Shown: positions 47,016 through 55,526, counted from the first letter of the stretch. The stretch: 64,000 nt of DNA from JADLGL01 sp050184415 (GCA_050184415.1 JBFXAJ010000003.1:62001-126000); one strand, 5' to 3'. Notes: generated by a model not told the origin, from the letters alone. Translations and numbers: made by a program.

Positions 47016-47112
47016 GGAACAAGGCTGTTCCAAAGGCAATGCGGCACTGAGGTCCGCCCAGCCCCTGACAAGGCTGTGCGGATTTTTTTGTCTTCCGGAC
47101 AGGGGTGTCCGG
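47016..47112 (+). promoter_or_regulatory. ANTAR-type antitermination leader between amiR and the transporter genes
   Basis: Hairpin 1 (47016-47031) is GGAAC / GTTCC closing hexaloop AAGGCT, with A1 and G4 conserved. The same hexaloop AAGGCT recurs at 47070-47075 inside the terminator, closed by CA/TG and flanking CC/GG pairs. A third stem (47095-47112) is CCGGAC / GTCCGG with loop AGGGGT. The second hexaloop and the terminator share bases, so forming the antiterminator disrupts the terminator. This is the classic arrangement for AmiR and other ANTAR proteins, here before the urtA-like gene. Confidence 0.75.
47054..47089 (+). terminator. Intrinsic terminator in the ami-urt leader
   Basis: CCGCCCAGCC (47054-47063) pairs with GGCTGTGCGG (47072-47081) with one mismatch. 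The loop is CCTGACAA, and the stem is followed by A and seven T (47083-47089). It stands 135 bases before the ATG of the urtA-like gene. It overlaps the second hexaloop of the antiterminator. Confidence 0.85.
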
Positions 47113-47223
47113 CGAAGGCCGACAATAGTTCGGATCTCATCGACGAGCATTTGGCTGGCGCGCGGGGGCGCGTCGGGCGACGTGAGAAGTTTTGCCTTTC
47201 GCCAACGGAGCTGGAGAGAAGTC

Positions 47224-48480
47224 ATGATCAAGAATACCCGCCGACAGTTCATCCGGAACTCGGCGATGGCCGGCGCCGCGCTGGCAACGCCCTATTTCTT
47301 CCACCGCACCGCTCAGGCCCAGAGCGGAATCCAGGTGGGCGTCCTCTTTTCGCTGACCGGCGGTCTCTCCATCATCGAGCGCTCGTTGCATGACGCGACG
47401 CTGATGGCGATCGAGGAGATCAATGCCGCGGGCGGCGTCCTCGGCCAGCCGATCATCCCGATCGTCGAGGACGGCGCCTCCGATCCCGCGACCTACGCCG
47501 AGAAGGCCCAGAAGCTCATCATCTCCGACCGCGTGCCGACGGTGTTCGGCTCCTACACCTCGGCGAGCCGCAAGGCCGTGCTGCCGATCTTCGAGCGCCG
47601 CAACAACCTCTATTTCTACCCTACCTACTACGAAGGCTTCGAGTGCTCGAAGAACGTCGTCTACACCGGCGCGGTCCCGAACCAGCAGCTTTCCAATTTC
47701 ATTCCCTGGATCGTCAATACGCTCGGCAAGACGCGGTTCTTCATCGTCGGCTCGAACTACATCTATCCGCGCGAGATGGCGCGCGTGTCGAAGATCCTGA
47801 TCGAGCAGGCGGGCGCCGAATGGGTGGCCGACGAATATCTCGAGCTCGGCCATTCCGAGTGGGGCGCGATGGTCAACAACATCCGCAATTCGGGCTGCGA
47901 CGTGGTGCTCTCCAACGTCGTCGGCGACTCGGTCGTCGCCTTCCATCGCGAGTACCGCAACCAGGGCATCACGCATGACGTCCTGCCGATCTGCGCGACC
48001 GTCACCTCGGAGATCGAGATCGCGGCGATGGGCGCCGAATATGCCGCCGGCAGCTATACGTCGTTCCCCTATTTCCAGGCCATCGACACCGACATCAACA
48101 ACGCCTTCATCGAGCGCTACCGCGCCTTCGTGAACGACCCGGCGGCCGTCACCCACCACGCGCTCGAGTCCTCGTACTTCCAGGTCTCGCTGTGGAAGCA
48201 GGCGGTCGAAGCCGCGGGCGAGGCGACACCCGACGCGATCCGCACCGGCGTCATGGGCCAGGAGCTCGATGCGCCGAACGGCCATGTCCGGGTCGAGCCG
48301 GCCAACCTTCATACCTGGCTGACGCCGCGCATCGCGCTTTGGGGCTCGGACGGCCAGGGCGAGATCATCGACGAATATCCGGAGCCGATCTTCCCGCTCC
48401 CCTACGTCGCCTATGGCGAGACCACCGACAACCTCTTCTGCACGGAGGCGGGGCTCGACACCTCCAAACTCCCGCGCTGA
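47224..48480 (+). CDS. urtA: Urea/amide ABC transporter substrate-binding protein (UrtA-like)
   Basis: 418 aa. An N-terminal twin-arginine-like signal (MIKNTRRQFIRNSAMAGAAL) leads to the mature part GIQVGVLFSLTGGLSIIERS, ATLMAIEEINAAGGVLGQPI, VFGSYTSASRKAVLPIFERR, YFYPTYYEGFECSKNVVYTG and ANLHTWLTPRIALWG. The whole is closely similar to the AmiC protein upstream, so the two are paralogues, one exported and one cytoplasmic. Ligands are urea or short-chain amides. ATG 47224 has GGAGAGAAG upstream. The gene follows the antiterminator leader and begins a transport operon. Confidence 0.88.
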   Translation: MIKNTRRQFIRNSAMAGAALATPYFFHRTAQAQSGIQVGVLFSLTGGLSIIERSLHDATLMAIEEINAAGGVLGQPIIPIVEDGASDPATYAEKAQKLIISDRVPTVFGSYTSASRKAVLPIFERRNNLYFYPTYYEGFECSKNVVYTGAVPNQQLSNFIPWIVNTLGKTRFFIVGSNYIYPREMARVSKILIEQAGAEWVADEYLELGHSEWGAMVNNIRNSGCDVVLSNVVGDSVVAFHREYRNQGITHDVLPICATVTSEIEIAAMGAEYAAGSYTSFPYFQAIDTDINNAFIERYRAFVNDPAAVTHHALESSYFQVSLWKQAVEAAGEATPDAIRTGVMGQELDAPNGHVRVEPANLHTWLTPRIALWGSDGQGEIIDEYPEPIFPLPYVAYGETTDNLFCTEAGLDTSKLPR

Positions 48481-48540
48481 CGCGAAGCCGCGGCCGCCTC
48501 CCTCCCGGCCGGCCGCGCCACTCCTGCTCTTCGGACCGCA

Positions 48541-49434
48541 ATGATCGACATCATCTTCATCGGCCTCTCGCTGTCGTCGATCCTTCTCCTGGTCGCGCTC
48601 GGCCTCTCCATCACCTACGGGGCGATGGGCGTCATCAACATGGCGCATGGCGAAATGCTGATGATCGGCGCCTATGCGACGGTCATGACCGGGATCTATC
48701 TCGGCGGAAACATCCTGCTCGCGATCCCGATCGCCTTCATCGTGACCGCGGCGCTCGGCTGGCTGATCGAGGCGACAATCGTCCGGCGCCTCTACGGCCG
48801 GCTCCTCGACACGCTGCTCGCGACCTGGGGCATCGCGATCCTGATCCAGCAGGCGATCCGGCTCGAGTTCGGCCTCACCTTCTTCGGCATCGACATTCCC
48901 GGCCTCGGCCCCGGCCTCCAGAACGTCTCCGTCCCGGCCTTCCTGCAGGGCTCGATGGTCCTGTTCGGCCAGAGCTTCAACACCTACCGGCTCTTCATCA
49001 TCGTCGTGACGATCGCCGCCCTCGCGGTGACCTGGTACCTTCTCTACCGCACCGAGATCGGCACCCAGGTCCGCGCCATCATGCGCAACCCCAAGATGGC
49101 GGCGGCGTGCGGGATCAACGTCAAGCGCGTCAACGCCATCACCTTCGCCTATGGCTCGGGCCTTGCCGGCGTCGCCGGCGTGATGATGTCGGGCTTCAAA
49201 ACCGTGTTCCCTGAGATGGGGACGCCCTATGTCGTCGACGGCTTCCTCGTGGTGGTCGCCGGCGGCGTCGGCAGCCTGATCGGGGCGGTCGCCTCGTCCG
49301 GCATCCTCGGCCAGATCAACGGCATCTTCGCCTCGATCAGCAACGACATCCTCGCCCGCGCGGTCGTCTTCGCGACCGTGATCCTTCTCATCATCTTCCG
49401 CCCCCGCGGCCTCTTCTCCTTCAAGGGCCGCTAG
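48541..49434 (+). CDS. urtB: Urea/amide ABC transporter permease UrtB
   Basis: 297 aa with about eight membrane spans. Typical LivH/UrtB features: GLSITYGAMGVINMAHGEML near the N-terminus, LATWGIAILIQQAIRLEFGL and TYRLFIIVVTIAALAVTWYL, then VRAIMRNPKMAAACGINVKRVN and the glycine-rich SGLAGVAGVMM and VVVAGGVGSLIGAVASSGIL. It forms one half of the channel with UrtC. It starts 60 bases after the urtA-like gene and is one base ahead of urtC. Confidence 0.93.
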   Translation: MIDIIFIGLSLSSILLLVALGLSITYGAMGVINMAHGEMLMIGAYATVMTGIYLGGNILLAIPIAFIVTAALGWLIEATIVRRLYGRLLDTLLATWGIAILIQQAIRLEFGLTFFGIDIPGLGPGLQNVSVPAFLQGSMVLFGQSFNTYRLFIIVVTIAALAVTWYLLYRTEIGTQVRAIMRNPKMAAACGINVKRVNAITFAYGSGLAGVAGVMMSGFKTVFPEMGTPYVVDGFLVVVAGGVGSLIGAVASSGILGQINGIFASISNDILARAVVFATVILLIIFRPRGLFSFKGR

Positions 49435-49435
49435 G

Positions 49436-50602
49436 ATGAACCGCGCCATCGCCAAGAACGCGATCGAGTTTGCCGGCTATGCGATCTTCATCGCCGTCAT
49501 CCTGGCCCTCCCCTTCTTCTTCGACGAGTTCGAGCTGAACCGGCTCGCGAAGTACCTCGTCTACGGCATGCTCGGGGTCGCGATCGCGATGTCGTGGGGC
49601 TATGCCGGCATCCTCAATCTCGGCCAGGGCCTGTTCTTTGGCGCCGGCGCTTACATGCTCGCAATGTCGCTGAAGCTGCAGAGCCCGACCTCGCTGATGC
49701 AGGGCGGCGACAATCCGGTGCCGGACTTCATGGTCTGGAACGCCGAGCCAGGCGCGCCGGTCGACCTCTGCTGCATCAACAGCGCGTCGTGGCTCTGGAT
49801 CCCGTTCCAGTCCACGACCTTCGGCATCATCATGGGGATCGCGCTGCCGGTTATGATCGCCTTCATCCTCGGCATAACGATCTTCAAGAAGCGCGTCTCG
49901 GGGGTCTACGTCTCGATCATCACGCTGGCGCTGGTCCTCCTCGTCCGCCTCGTCATCACCGACGCGCAGCCGATCACCAATGGCTTCAACGGCCTGACCG
50001 ACCTCGCCTATCCCGTCATCTTCGGCTTCGAGTTCGACCCCTATCTCAAGGCCACCTATTATCTCATCGCCGGGTCGCTCGCGGTCGTCCTCATCCTCGC
50101 CCGCGTGCTCCTCTCGACCCGCGCCGGGCTGATCCTCCAGGCGATCCGCGACGACCAGAACCGCGCGCGCTATCTCGGCTTCGACGTCCCGCTCTACCAG
50201 ACCGCGTTCTTCGCCATCTCGGCCGGCATCGCCGGCTTTGCCGGGATGCTCTACGTCATCGTTGCCGAGTTCGCCTCGCCGACCTTCATGGACCTCACCT
50301 TCTCGATCACCATGGTGATCTGGGCGGCGGTCGGCGGCCGGGCGTCGCTTCTCGGCGCTGCCATCGGGGCCATCCTCATCAACCAGATCGAGGCGTCGGT
50401 GTCGGAGACGCAGAGCCTCGTCCAGGCCTGGCCGGTGGTGCTCGGCGTCCTCTTCGTCGTCGCCGTCCTCTTCATGCCGCGCGGCCTTGCCGGCCTCGTC
50501 AGCGACATCGTCGACCGCATCCTCGGCCTGTTCCGCCGCGGCGGCCGGGGTGGCGCGGCGGAGCTGGCGGAGCGGCCGCGCGATCCGGTGGCCGCGGAAT
50601 GA
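49436..50602 (+). CDS. urtC: Urea/amide ABC transporter permease UrtC
   Basis: 388 aa with about ten hydrophobic segments. The LivM/UrtC pattern is present: YGMLGVAIAMSWGYAGILNL, GQGLFFGAGAYMLAMSLKL, then FKKRVSGVYVSIITLALVLL and LILQAIRDDQNRARYLGFDV (the EAA-like loop), with AAVGGRASLLGAAIGAILIN. An arginine-rich polar tail of about 25 residues ends the protein. The stop codon overlaps the urtD start by four bases. Confidence 0.93.
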   Translation: MNRAIAKNAIEFAGYAIFIAVILALPFFFDEFELNRLAKYLVYGMLGVAIAMSWGYAGILNLGQGLFFGAGAYMLAMSLKLQSPTSLMQGGDNPVPDFMVWNAEPGAPVDLCCINSASWLWIPFQSTTFGIIMGIALPVMIAFILGITIFKKRVSGVYVSIITLALVLLVRLVITDAQPITNGFNGLTDLAYPVIFGFEFDPYLKATYYLIAGSLAVVLILARVLLSTRAGLILQAIRDDQNRARYLGFDVPLYQTAFFAISAGIAGFAGMLYVIVAEFASPTFMDLTFSITMVIWAAVGGRASLLGAAIGAILINQIEASVSETQSLVQAWPVVLGVLFVVAVLFMPRGLAGLVSDIVDRILGLFRRGGRGGAAELAERPRDPVAAE

Positions 50603-51357
50603 CGGACATGAGCGAGGCTGCCCTCACCGTTGACGGCATCGGCGTCAGCTTCTCCGGCTTCAAGGCGGTCGACACCTTCTCGATGATCGTCGAGACCGGC
50701 GAGCTGCGCGTCCTTCTCGGCGCCAACGGCGCCGGCAAGACGACGCTGATGGACCTCATCTCGGGCAAGACCAAGAGCACCGAGGGGCATGTCCATCTCG
50801 GCGAGCGCGAGATCACGAACTGGGACGAGCATCAGATTGCGCGCGCCGGCGTCGGCCGGAAATTCCAGATCCCGAGCGTGTTCCGCGACCTCTCGGTGAA
50901 GCGGAACCTCGAGGTCGCGAGCTGCCGCAACCCGAAGGTGCTCGCGAACTTCGCCTTCGGCTTCTCGGCCGCCGCGCGGAAGCGGATGGACGAGGTGCTC
51001 GACATGATCGGCCTTCGCGACGTCCAGCACGAAACCGCGGCGAATCTCTCGCATGGCCAGACGCAATGGCTCGAGCTCGGCATGCTGATGGTCCAGGACC
51101 CGAAGGTCATCCTGCTCGATGAGCCGACTGCCGGCATGACGCAGGGCGAGACCTTGAAGACGGCCGAGATCATCAAAGCGCTCAAGGGCCGGCACACGCT
51201 GCTCGTCGTCGAGCACGACATGGCGTTCGTCCGGGCGATCGCAGAGAAGATCACCGTGATGCATCTCGGCAAATTCCTCGCCGAAGGGACGGTCGCCGAG
51301 ATCGAGGCGAACGAGAAGGTCCGCGAGGCCTATCTCGGCAGCCGGAGGCTGAGCTGA
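50599..51357 (+). CDS. urtD: Urea/amide ABC transporter ATPase UrtD
   Basis: 252 aa. LivG/UrtD-type ATPase: GANGAGKTTLMDLISGKTKS (Walker A), GVGRKFQIPSVFRDLSVKRN (Q loop), LSHGQTQWLELGMLMVQDPK (signature, with His-Gly instead of the usual Gly-Gly) and VILLDEPTAGMTQGETLKTA (Walker B). The UrtD group is known for exactly this SHGQ-QWLE form. It works with UrtE on the inner face of the membrane. It overlaps both neighbours, by four bases with urtC and one with urtE. Confidence 0.94.
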   Translation: MTDMSEAALTVDGIGVSFSGFKAVDTFSMIVETGELRVLLGANGAGKTTLMDLISGKTKSTEGHVHLGEREITNWDEHQIARAGVGRKFQIPSVFRDLSVKRNLEVASCRNPKVLANFAFGFSAAARKRMDEVLDMIGLRDVQHETAANLSHGQTQWLELGMLMVQDPKVILLDEPTAGMTQGETLKTAEIIKALKGRHTLLVVEHDMAFVRAIAEKITVMHLGKFLAEGTVAEIEANEKVREAYLGSRRLS

Positions 51358-52052
51358 TGCTCGCCCTCGCCAACGTCGATTCCTATTACGGGCGGAGCCA
51401 CGTCCTCCACGGCGTGTCGCTCGAGGCGCCGTCGGGCGAGATCCTCGCCGTCCTCGGCCGCAATGGCGTCGGCAAGACGACGCTCCTCAAGACCATCATG
51501 GGCCTCACGGATTCGGCCACCGGCTCGATCCGCCTCGGTGACGCCGCGCTGGAGAAGGCCCCGACCTATCAGCGCGCCCGCTCGGGCATCGCCTACGTCC
51601 CGCAGGGGCGTGAGATCATCCCGGACTTCACGATCGAGCAGAACATCCTGATGGGCTGCTTCGCCCGGCCGTCGGGCACGCGATCGATCCCCGAGATCGT
51701 CCCGCAGCTCTTCCCCTATCTCATGGAGAATCTCCGTCGGCCGGGGGGCGTGCTCTCCGGCGGCCAGCAGCAGCAGCTTGCGATCGCGCGGGCGCTCGCC
51801 GCGGAGCCGCAGATCCTCCTCCTCGATGAGCCGACCGAAGGCATCCAGCCCAACGTGGTCGAGCAGATCGAACACGCCATCAAGGTCCTGAACGGCGACC
51901 TCGGCCTCACCATCATCCTCGTCGAGCAGAACGTCGAATTCGCGCGCTCCGCCGCGCACCGGTTCGTCATCCTCGAGAAGGGCCAGGTCGCAGCCGGCGG
52001 CGCCGCGGGCGAGCTCACCGACGAAGTCGTCAACCGATACATGGCCGTCTAA
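51357..52052 (+). CDS. urtE: Urea/amide ABC transporter ATPase UrtE
   Basis: 231 aa. LivF/UrtE-type ATPase: GRNGVGKTTLLKTIMGLTDS (Walker A), IAYVPQGREIIPDFTIEQNI (Q loop with the PQGREIIP form), LSGGQQQQLAIARALAAEPQ (signature) and ILLLDEPTEGIQPNVVEQIE (Walker B). The LLDEPTEGIQPN stretch is a UrtE hallmark. It ends the transporter part; amiE starts 63 bases later, so the substrate importer and amidase are likely on one transcript. Confidence 0.95.
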   Translation: MLALANVDSYYGRSHVLHGVSLEAPSGEILAVLGRNGVGKTTLLKTIMGLTDSATGSIRLGDAALEKAPTYQRARSGIAYVPQGREIIPDFTIEQNILMGCFARPSGTRSIPEIVPQLFPYLMENLRRPGGVLSGGQQQQLAIARALAAEPQILLLDEPTEGIQPNVVEQIEHAIKVLNGDLGLTIILVEQNVEFARSAAHRFVILEKGQVAAGGAAGELTDEVVNRYMAV

Positions 52053-52115
52053 GCATCCGCGCGCGTGTGCCCGCGGAGATAGTGGAAATTGGACTGAGAG
52101 ACAGAGGAGAGAGAC

Positions 52116-53153
52116 ATGCTCCACGGAGACATATCGTCCAGCAACGACACCGTCGGCGTCGCGGTCGTGAACTACAAGATGCCGCGGATGCACACCAAGG
52201 CCGAGATCATGGCCAATGCCCGTAACATCGCCGACATGGTCGTCGGCATGAAGCGCGGCCTGCCCGGCATGGACCTCGTCATCTTCCCCGAATATTCCAC
52301 CCACGGGATCATGTACGACCAGAAGGAGATGTACGAGAACGCGGCGGTGATCCCCGGCGACGAGACCGAGATCTTCGCCGAGGCCTGCCGCAAGGCCAAG
52401 GTCTGGGGCGTGTTCTCGCTGACCGGCGAGCGCCATGAGGAGCACCCCAAGAAGGCGCCCTACAACACGCTCATCCTGATGAACGACAAGGGCGAGATCG
52501 TCCAGAAGTACCGGAAGATCATGCCCTGGGTGCCGATCGAAGGCTGGTATCCCGGCAACTGCACCTATGTCTCGGACGGGCCCAAGGGCCTCAAGATCAG
52601 CCTCATCATCTGCGATGACGGCAACTATCCCGAGATCTGGCGCGACTGCGCGATGCGCGGCGCCGAGCTGATCGTCCGTTGCCAGGGCTATATGTATCCG
52701 GCCAAGGACCAGCAGGTGGTGATGGCGAAAGCGATGGCCTGGGCCAACAACGTCTATGTCGCCGTCGCCAACGCCGCCGGCTTCGACGGCGTCTACTCCT
52801 ATTTCGGCCACTCGGCGATCGTGGGCTTCGACGGCCGCACCCTCGGCGAATGCGGCGAGGAGGAGAACGGCATCCAGTATGCGCAGCTCTCGAAGTCGCT
52901 GATCCGCGACGCGCGCAAGAACATGCAGTCGCAGAACCACCTCTTCAAGCTGGTGCACCGCGGCTACACCGGCACCATCAACTCCGGCGAGGACATTCGC
53001 GGCCATGCGGTGTGCCCGTACGAGTTCTACAAAAACTGGATCGTCGATCCCGAAGGGACGCGCGAGAAGGTCGAGGCGATGACCCGCGGCACGGTCGGCA
53101 CCGAGGAGGCGCCGATCGAAGGCATCCCGAACAAGCGCGTGGTGCACGCGTAG
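52116..53153 (+). CDS. amiE: Aliphatic amidase
   Basis: 345 aa, the family length. AmiE hydrolyses short aliphatic amides such as acetamide to ammonia and the acid in the cytoplasm. The nitrilase-fold triad is in the expected place: Glu59 (LVIFPEYS), Lys134 (IVQKYRKIMPW) and Cys166 (SLIICDDGNYPEIW). The N-terminus (GDISSSNDTVGVAVVNYKMP) and RCQGYMYPAKDQQVVMAKAM follow the Pseudomonas enzyme closely. A site AGAGGAGAGAGAC precedes the ATG. It follows urtE and precedes palindromic elements and ureE. Formamidase (AmiF) is close, but this N-terminus favours AmiE. Confidence 0.96.
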   Translation: MLHGDISSSNDTVGVAVVNYKMPRMHTKAEIMANARNIADMVVGMKRGLPGMDLVIFPEYSTHGIMYDQKEMYENAAVIPGDETEIFAEACRKAKVWGVFSLTGERHEEHPKKAPYNTLILMNDKGEIVQKYRKIMPWVPIEGWYPGNCTYVSDGPKGLKISLIICDDGNYPEIWRDCAMRGAELIVRCQGYMYPAKDQQVVMAKAMAWANNVYVAVANAAGFDGVYSYFGHSAIVGFDGRTLGECGEEENGIQYAQLSKSLIRDARKNMQSQNHLFKLVHRGYTGTINSGEDIRGHAVCPYEFYKNWIVDPEGTREKVEAMTRGTVGTEEAPIEGIPNKRVVHA

Positions 53154-53186
53154 ACCGCAATGATCCTCGGCCGAGAAGATCCGCTC

Positions 53187-53233
53187 TCGAACCTCCCCCT
53201 TGAGGGGAGGTCGAACCGGCCCTTCGCCGGTTC
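53187..53233. repeat. Two adjacent inverted repeats after amiE
   Basis: ACCTCCCC (53191-53198) pairs with GGGGAGGT (53204-53211) around CTTGA. GAACCGGC (53213-53220) pairs with GCCGGTTC (53226-53233) around CCTTC. They lie about 35 bases after the amiE stop codon and 110 bases before ureE. No U-tract follows, so they may stabilise the RNA end, attenuate transcription, or belong to the dispersed palindrome family. Confidence 0.6.
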
Positions 53234-53344
53234 GGGTGGGGGTCTGGACCTCCGCGACCCCTCCCCGAAACGCTTCACGTTTCGACCCTTCCTCAGGGGC
53301 AGGGTTCGGCATGCCGTATGGCCAGGGCGAGACGTGGGCCGCAA

Positions 53345-53803
53345 ATGCTCGTCCTGACCGAGATCCTCGGCCATCGCGATGACCCGGCGATGCGCGGGCG
53401 GCTCCATGCGATCGAGCATCGCGGCCGCGTGGAAACGCTCAGCCTCCCCGCGGCCGACATGGCGCGGCGGCGGGTCCGCGGCACGACGGATGCCGGCACC
53501 GAATGCGCGATCGCGATCGCCCGCCACACGAGCCTTAGCGACGGCGCGGTGCTGCTGATCGAGCGCGACCGGGCGATCGTCGTCCGCGCCGAGGTGGAGC
53601 GCTGGATCCGCCTCGCGGCGCGCTCGGCGGCGGATGCTCTCCAGCTCGGCTACCAGGCCGGCAACCTCCATTGGCGCGTCCGTTTCGACGGTGCGGACCT
53701 CCTGGTCGCGCTGGAAGGGCCGGCCGACCGCTTTCTCGCGCGCGTGCGTCACCTCATCGACGCGGGCGCGGTCGCCGTCGGCGATACCGCCGAGGCCGCC
53801 TGA
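53345..53803 (+). CDS. ureE: Urease accessory protein UreE (nickel chaperone)
   Basis: 152 aa from ATG 53345 (MLVLTEILGHRDDPAMRGRL); a short upstream Met in the same frame is less likely. The N-terminal domain has RGRRxxx-like basic stretches and LSLPAADMARRRVRGTT; the C-terminal metal domain has RLAARSAADALQLGYQAGNL followed by HWRV, the form of the UreE GNRH motif (here GNLH). A His-rich tail, found in some UreE proteins, is absent. UreE brings nickel to the urease activation complex. Its stop overlaps the ureF start by one base. Confidence 0.85.
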   Translation: MLVLTEILGHRDDPAMRGRLHAIEHRGRVETLSLPAADMARRRVRGTTDAGTECAIAIARHTSLSDGAVLLIERDRAIVVRAEVERWIRLAARSAADALQLGYQAGNLHWRVRFDGADLLVALEGPADRFLARVRHLIDAGAVAVGDTAEAA

Positions 53804-54489
53804 TGGCAGGCCTTGCCTCGCTGGCCCTCCTCCGCGCGCTGCAGCATGGCGACAGCGCCTTCCCGAACGGCGGCTTCGCCTTCTCGCAGGGCCTCGAGGG
53901 TCTCGCCTTGCTCGACGGCAAGCCGGATGCGAGGCGCGTCGGCACTTTCATCCGCAGCTTGATCGTCACCCGCTGGGCGAGCTTCGACCGGGTTGCCCTC
54001 GTCCGCGCCCACAGGGCCGCCGGCGACCTCGACGAGCTGGCCGCGATCGATGCGGAGGTGGAGGCGGCCAGCGTCGTCGAGCCCTTGCGCGTCGGCTCGC
54101 GGCGCCATGGCGGCGCGTTCCTCGCCGCGCACGATCGCCTCGGAACGCTGGGCGCTGGCGCCTACCGCGTCCGCATCGCCGCGGGCTCAGCGTTCGGCCA
54201 TCTGCCGGTCGTGCAGGCTCTGGCATGGTCCGCCACCGGGATCGACGCCGACACGGCCGCTGCGATGTCGGGCTACGGCCTCGCGGCGGGCCTGGTTTCG
54301 GCCGCGATCCGCCTCGGCCTCGCCGGCGCCATCGACGGCCAGCGCCTGATCGGCGACGCGCTCGCAACGATCGCCGACGTTCTCGCGGACGACGTCCCGG
54401 ACGACGAGCCGCTCGCCGGCTTCTCCCCGCACGCCGAGCTGGCGGCGCTCCGCCAGAATGGCGCGGCCCTTCGCCTCTTCTCGACCTGA
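53803..54489 (+). CDS. ureF: Urease accessory protein UreF
   Basis: 228 aa from ATG 53803. UreF pattern: LASLALLRALQHGDSAFPNG (the usual ...DSAFPxGxFxxSxGLE), GFAFSQGLEGL, then SVVEPLRVGSRRHGGAFLAA and FGHLPVVQALAWSATGIDAD. It binds UreD and UreG and gates nickel and CO2 delivery to the apo-urease. The all-helical composition fits. It overlaps ureE and is nine bases before the fused ureAB gene. Confidence 0.9.
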   Translation: MAGLASLALLRALQHGDSAFPNGGFAFSQGLEGLALLDGKPDARRVGTFIRSLIVTRWASFDRVALVRAHRAAGDLDELAAIDAEVEAASVVEPLRVGSRRHGGAFLAAHDRLGTLGAGAYRVRIAAGSAFGHLPVVQALAWSATGIDADTAAAMSGYGLAAGLVSAAIRLGLAGAIDGQRLIGDALATIADVLADDVPDDEPLAGFSPHAELAALRQNGAALRLFST

Positions 54490-54498
54490 CGGACCGCC

Positions 54499-55185
54499 AT
54501 GCTGCTGACTCCGACCGAGCTCGAGCGCCTGACCATCTACACCGCCGCCGAGCTCGCGCGGAAAAGACGCGCCAAGGGCCTTCGGCTCAATTTCCCCGAA
54601 GCCGTCGCGATCATCAGCGACGAGATTCTCGAGGGCGCCCGCGAGGGCCGTTCGGTGGCCGAGTTGATGTCCTACGGCTCCGCGATCCTGTCCGCCGCGG
54701 ACGTCATGCCGGGCGTGCCGGAGATGATGCCGATCCTGCAGGTCGAAGGGACGTTCCCCGACGGCACCAAGCTCGTCACCGTCCACGATCCCATCCGCGG
54801 TGGCGACCGCGGGACGTTGCCGCCGCCCGGCGAGATCATCGCCGCGGACGGCGTCATCGAGCTCAATGCCGGCCGGCCGAAGACCACGCTCCGTGTCGTC
54901 AACACCGGCGACCGGCCGGTCCAGATCGGCAGCCACTACCATTTCTTCGAGGTCAACAAGGCGCTCGATTTCGACCGCGCCGCGGCGTTCGGCATGCGGC
55001 TCGACATCCCGGCGGGGACCGCGGTGCGCTTCGAGCCCGGGCAGATGAAGGAAGTCACGCTCGTCGCCATCGGCGGCACGCGCGAGCTGTCGGGCCTCAA
55101 TGGCCTCAGCGACGGTCCCGCCGACGAGGCCGCGAAGGAGCGGGCGCTGGACCGTGCCCGCGCACGCGGCTTCAGGGGAGCGTAG
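54499..55185 (+). CDS. ureAB: Fused urease gamma-beta subunit (UreA-UreB)
   Basis: 228 aa. Residues 1-100 are the gamma subunit: MLLTPTELERLTIYTAAELA, GLRLNFPEAVAIISDEILEG, AREGRSVAELMSYGSAILS, DVMPGVPEMMPILQVEGTFP. Residues 110-228 are the beta subunit: PPPGEIIAADGVIELNAGRP, VNTGDRPVQIGSHYHFFEVN, KALDFDRAAAFGMRLDIPAG, VRFEPGQMKEVTLVAIGGTR. Most bacteria have separate genes; fusion is known from Helicobacter, in which it is called UreA, and from a minority of other bacteria. The ureC gene follows only after a 341-base palindrome-rich gap. The fused form should assemble with UreC to a trimer-based holoenzyme. Confidence 0.92.
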   Translation: MLLTPTELERLTIYTAAELARKRRAKGLRLNFPEAVAIISDEILEGAREGRSVAELMSYGSAILSAADVMPGVPEMMPILQVEGTFPDGTKLVTVHDPIRGGDRGTLPPPGEIIAADGVIELNAGRPKTTLRVVNTGDRPVQIGSHYHFFEVNKALDFDRAAAFGMRLDIPAGTAVRFEPGQMKEVTLVAIGGTRELSGLNGLSDGPADEAAKERALDRARARGFRGA

Positions 55186-55526
55186 GGCATGGCCTTGATG
55201 CTGTCGGCGGAGACGACCCTCCTTCACCTCTCCCTGATGGGGGCTGTTGCGTGGAGCAGCGCCGCTGTGGACCGGTTGCGGTCAGACCTATCGACGACCT
55301 CCTCCCCGGGCTTGACCCGGGGCCCAATGGCGGTTCCACCGACACGGAATTGCCCGCATTCTCAAGACTTCGGCCTGGTGGACGGGCCAATGGGCCCCGG
55401 GTCAAGCCCGGGGAGGAGTGAATGGATGGGCGGTGCTCCGACGAGAGGCCGAGCCACGAAACAGTCCCCACCGGTGGGGAGAGGTGAAAGGGCGTCCGCA
55501 GCGGCACCGGCACGAGGGAGATCGAC
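55186..55526. repeat. Nested composite palindrome between ureAB and ureC
   Basis: An outer 12-bp inverted repeat is at 55223-55234 and 55477-55488 (TTCACCTCTCCC / GGGAGAGGTGAA). Inside it is a 32-bp inverted repeat at 55299-55330 and 55387-55418 with one mismatch; its core CCCCGGGCTTGACCCGGGG is itself nearly palindromic. The arms enclose 56 bases with no feature. I see no gene in the gap. The element may end or weaken transcription into ureC, or be an RNA stabiliser. The ureC site GAGGGAGATC is at the right end. Confidence 0.75.

Noticed and set aside
47137..49455. Minus-strand 772-aa open frame opposite the transporter genes
   Set aside because: It is antisense to urtA- and urtB-type genes that carry complete family motifs; its composition (Asp/Arg/Gly/Ala) is typical of a shadow frame.
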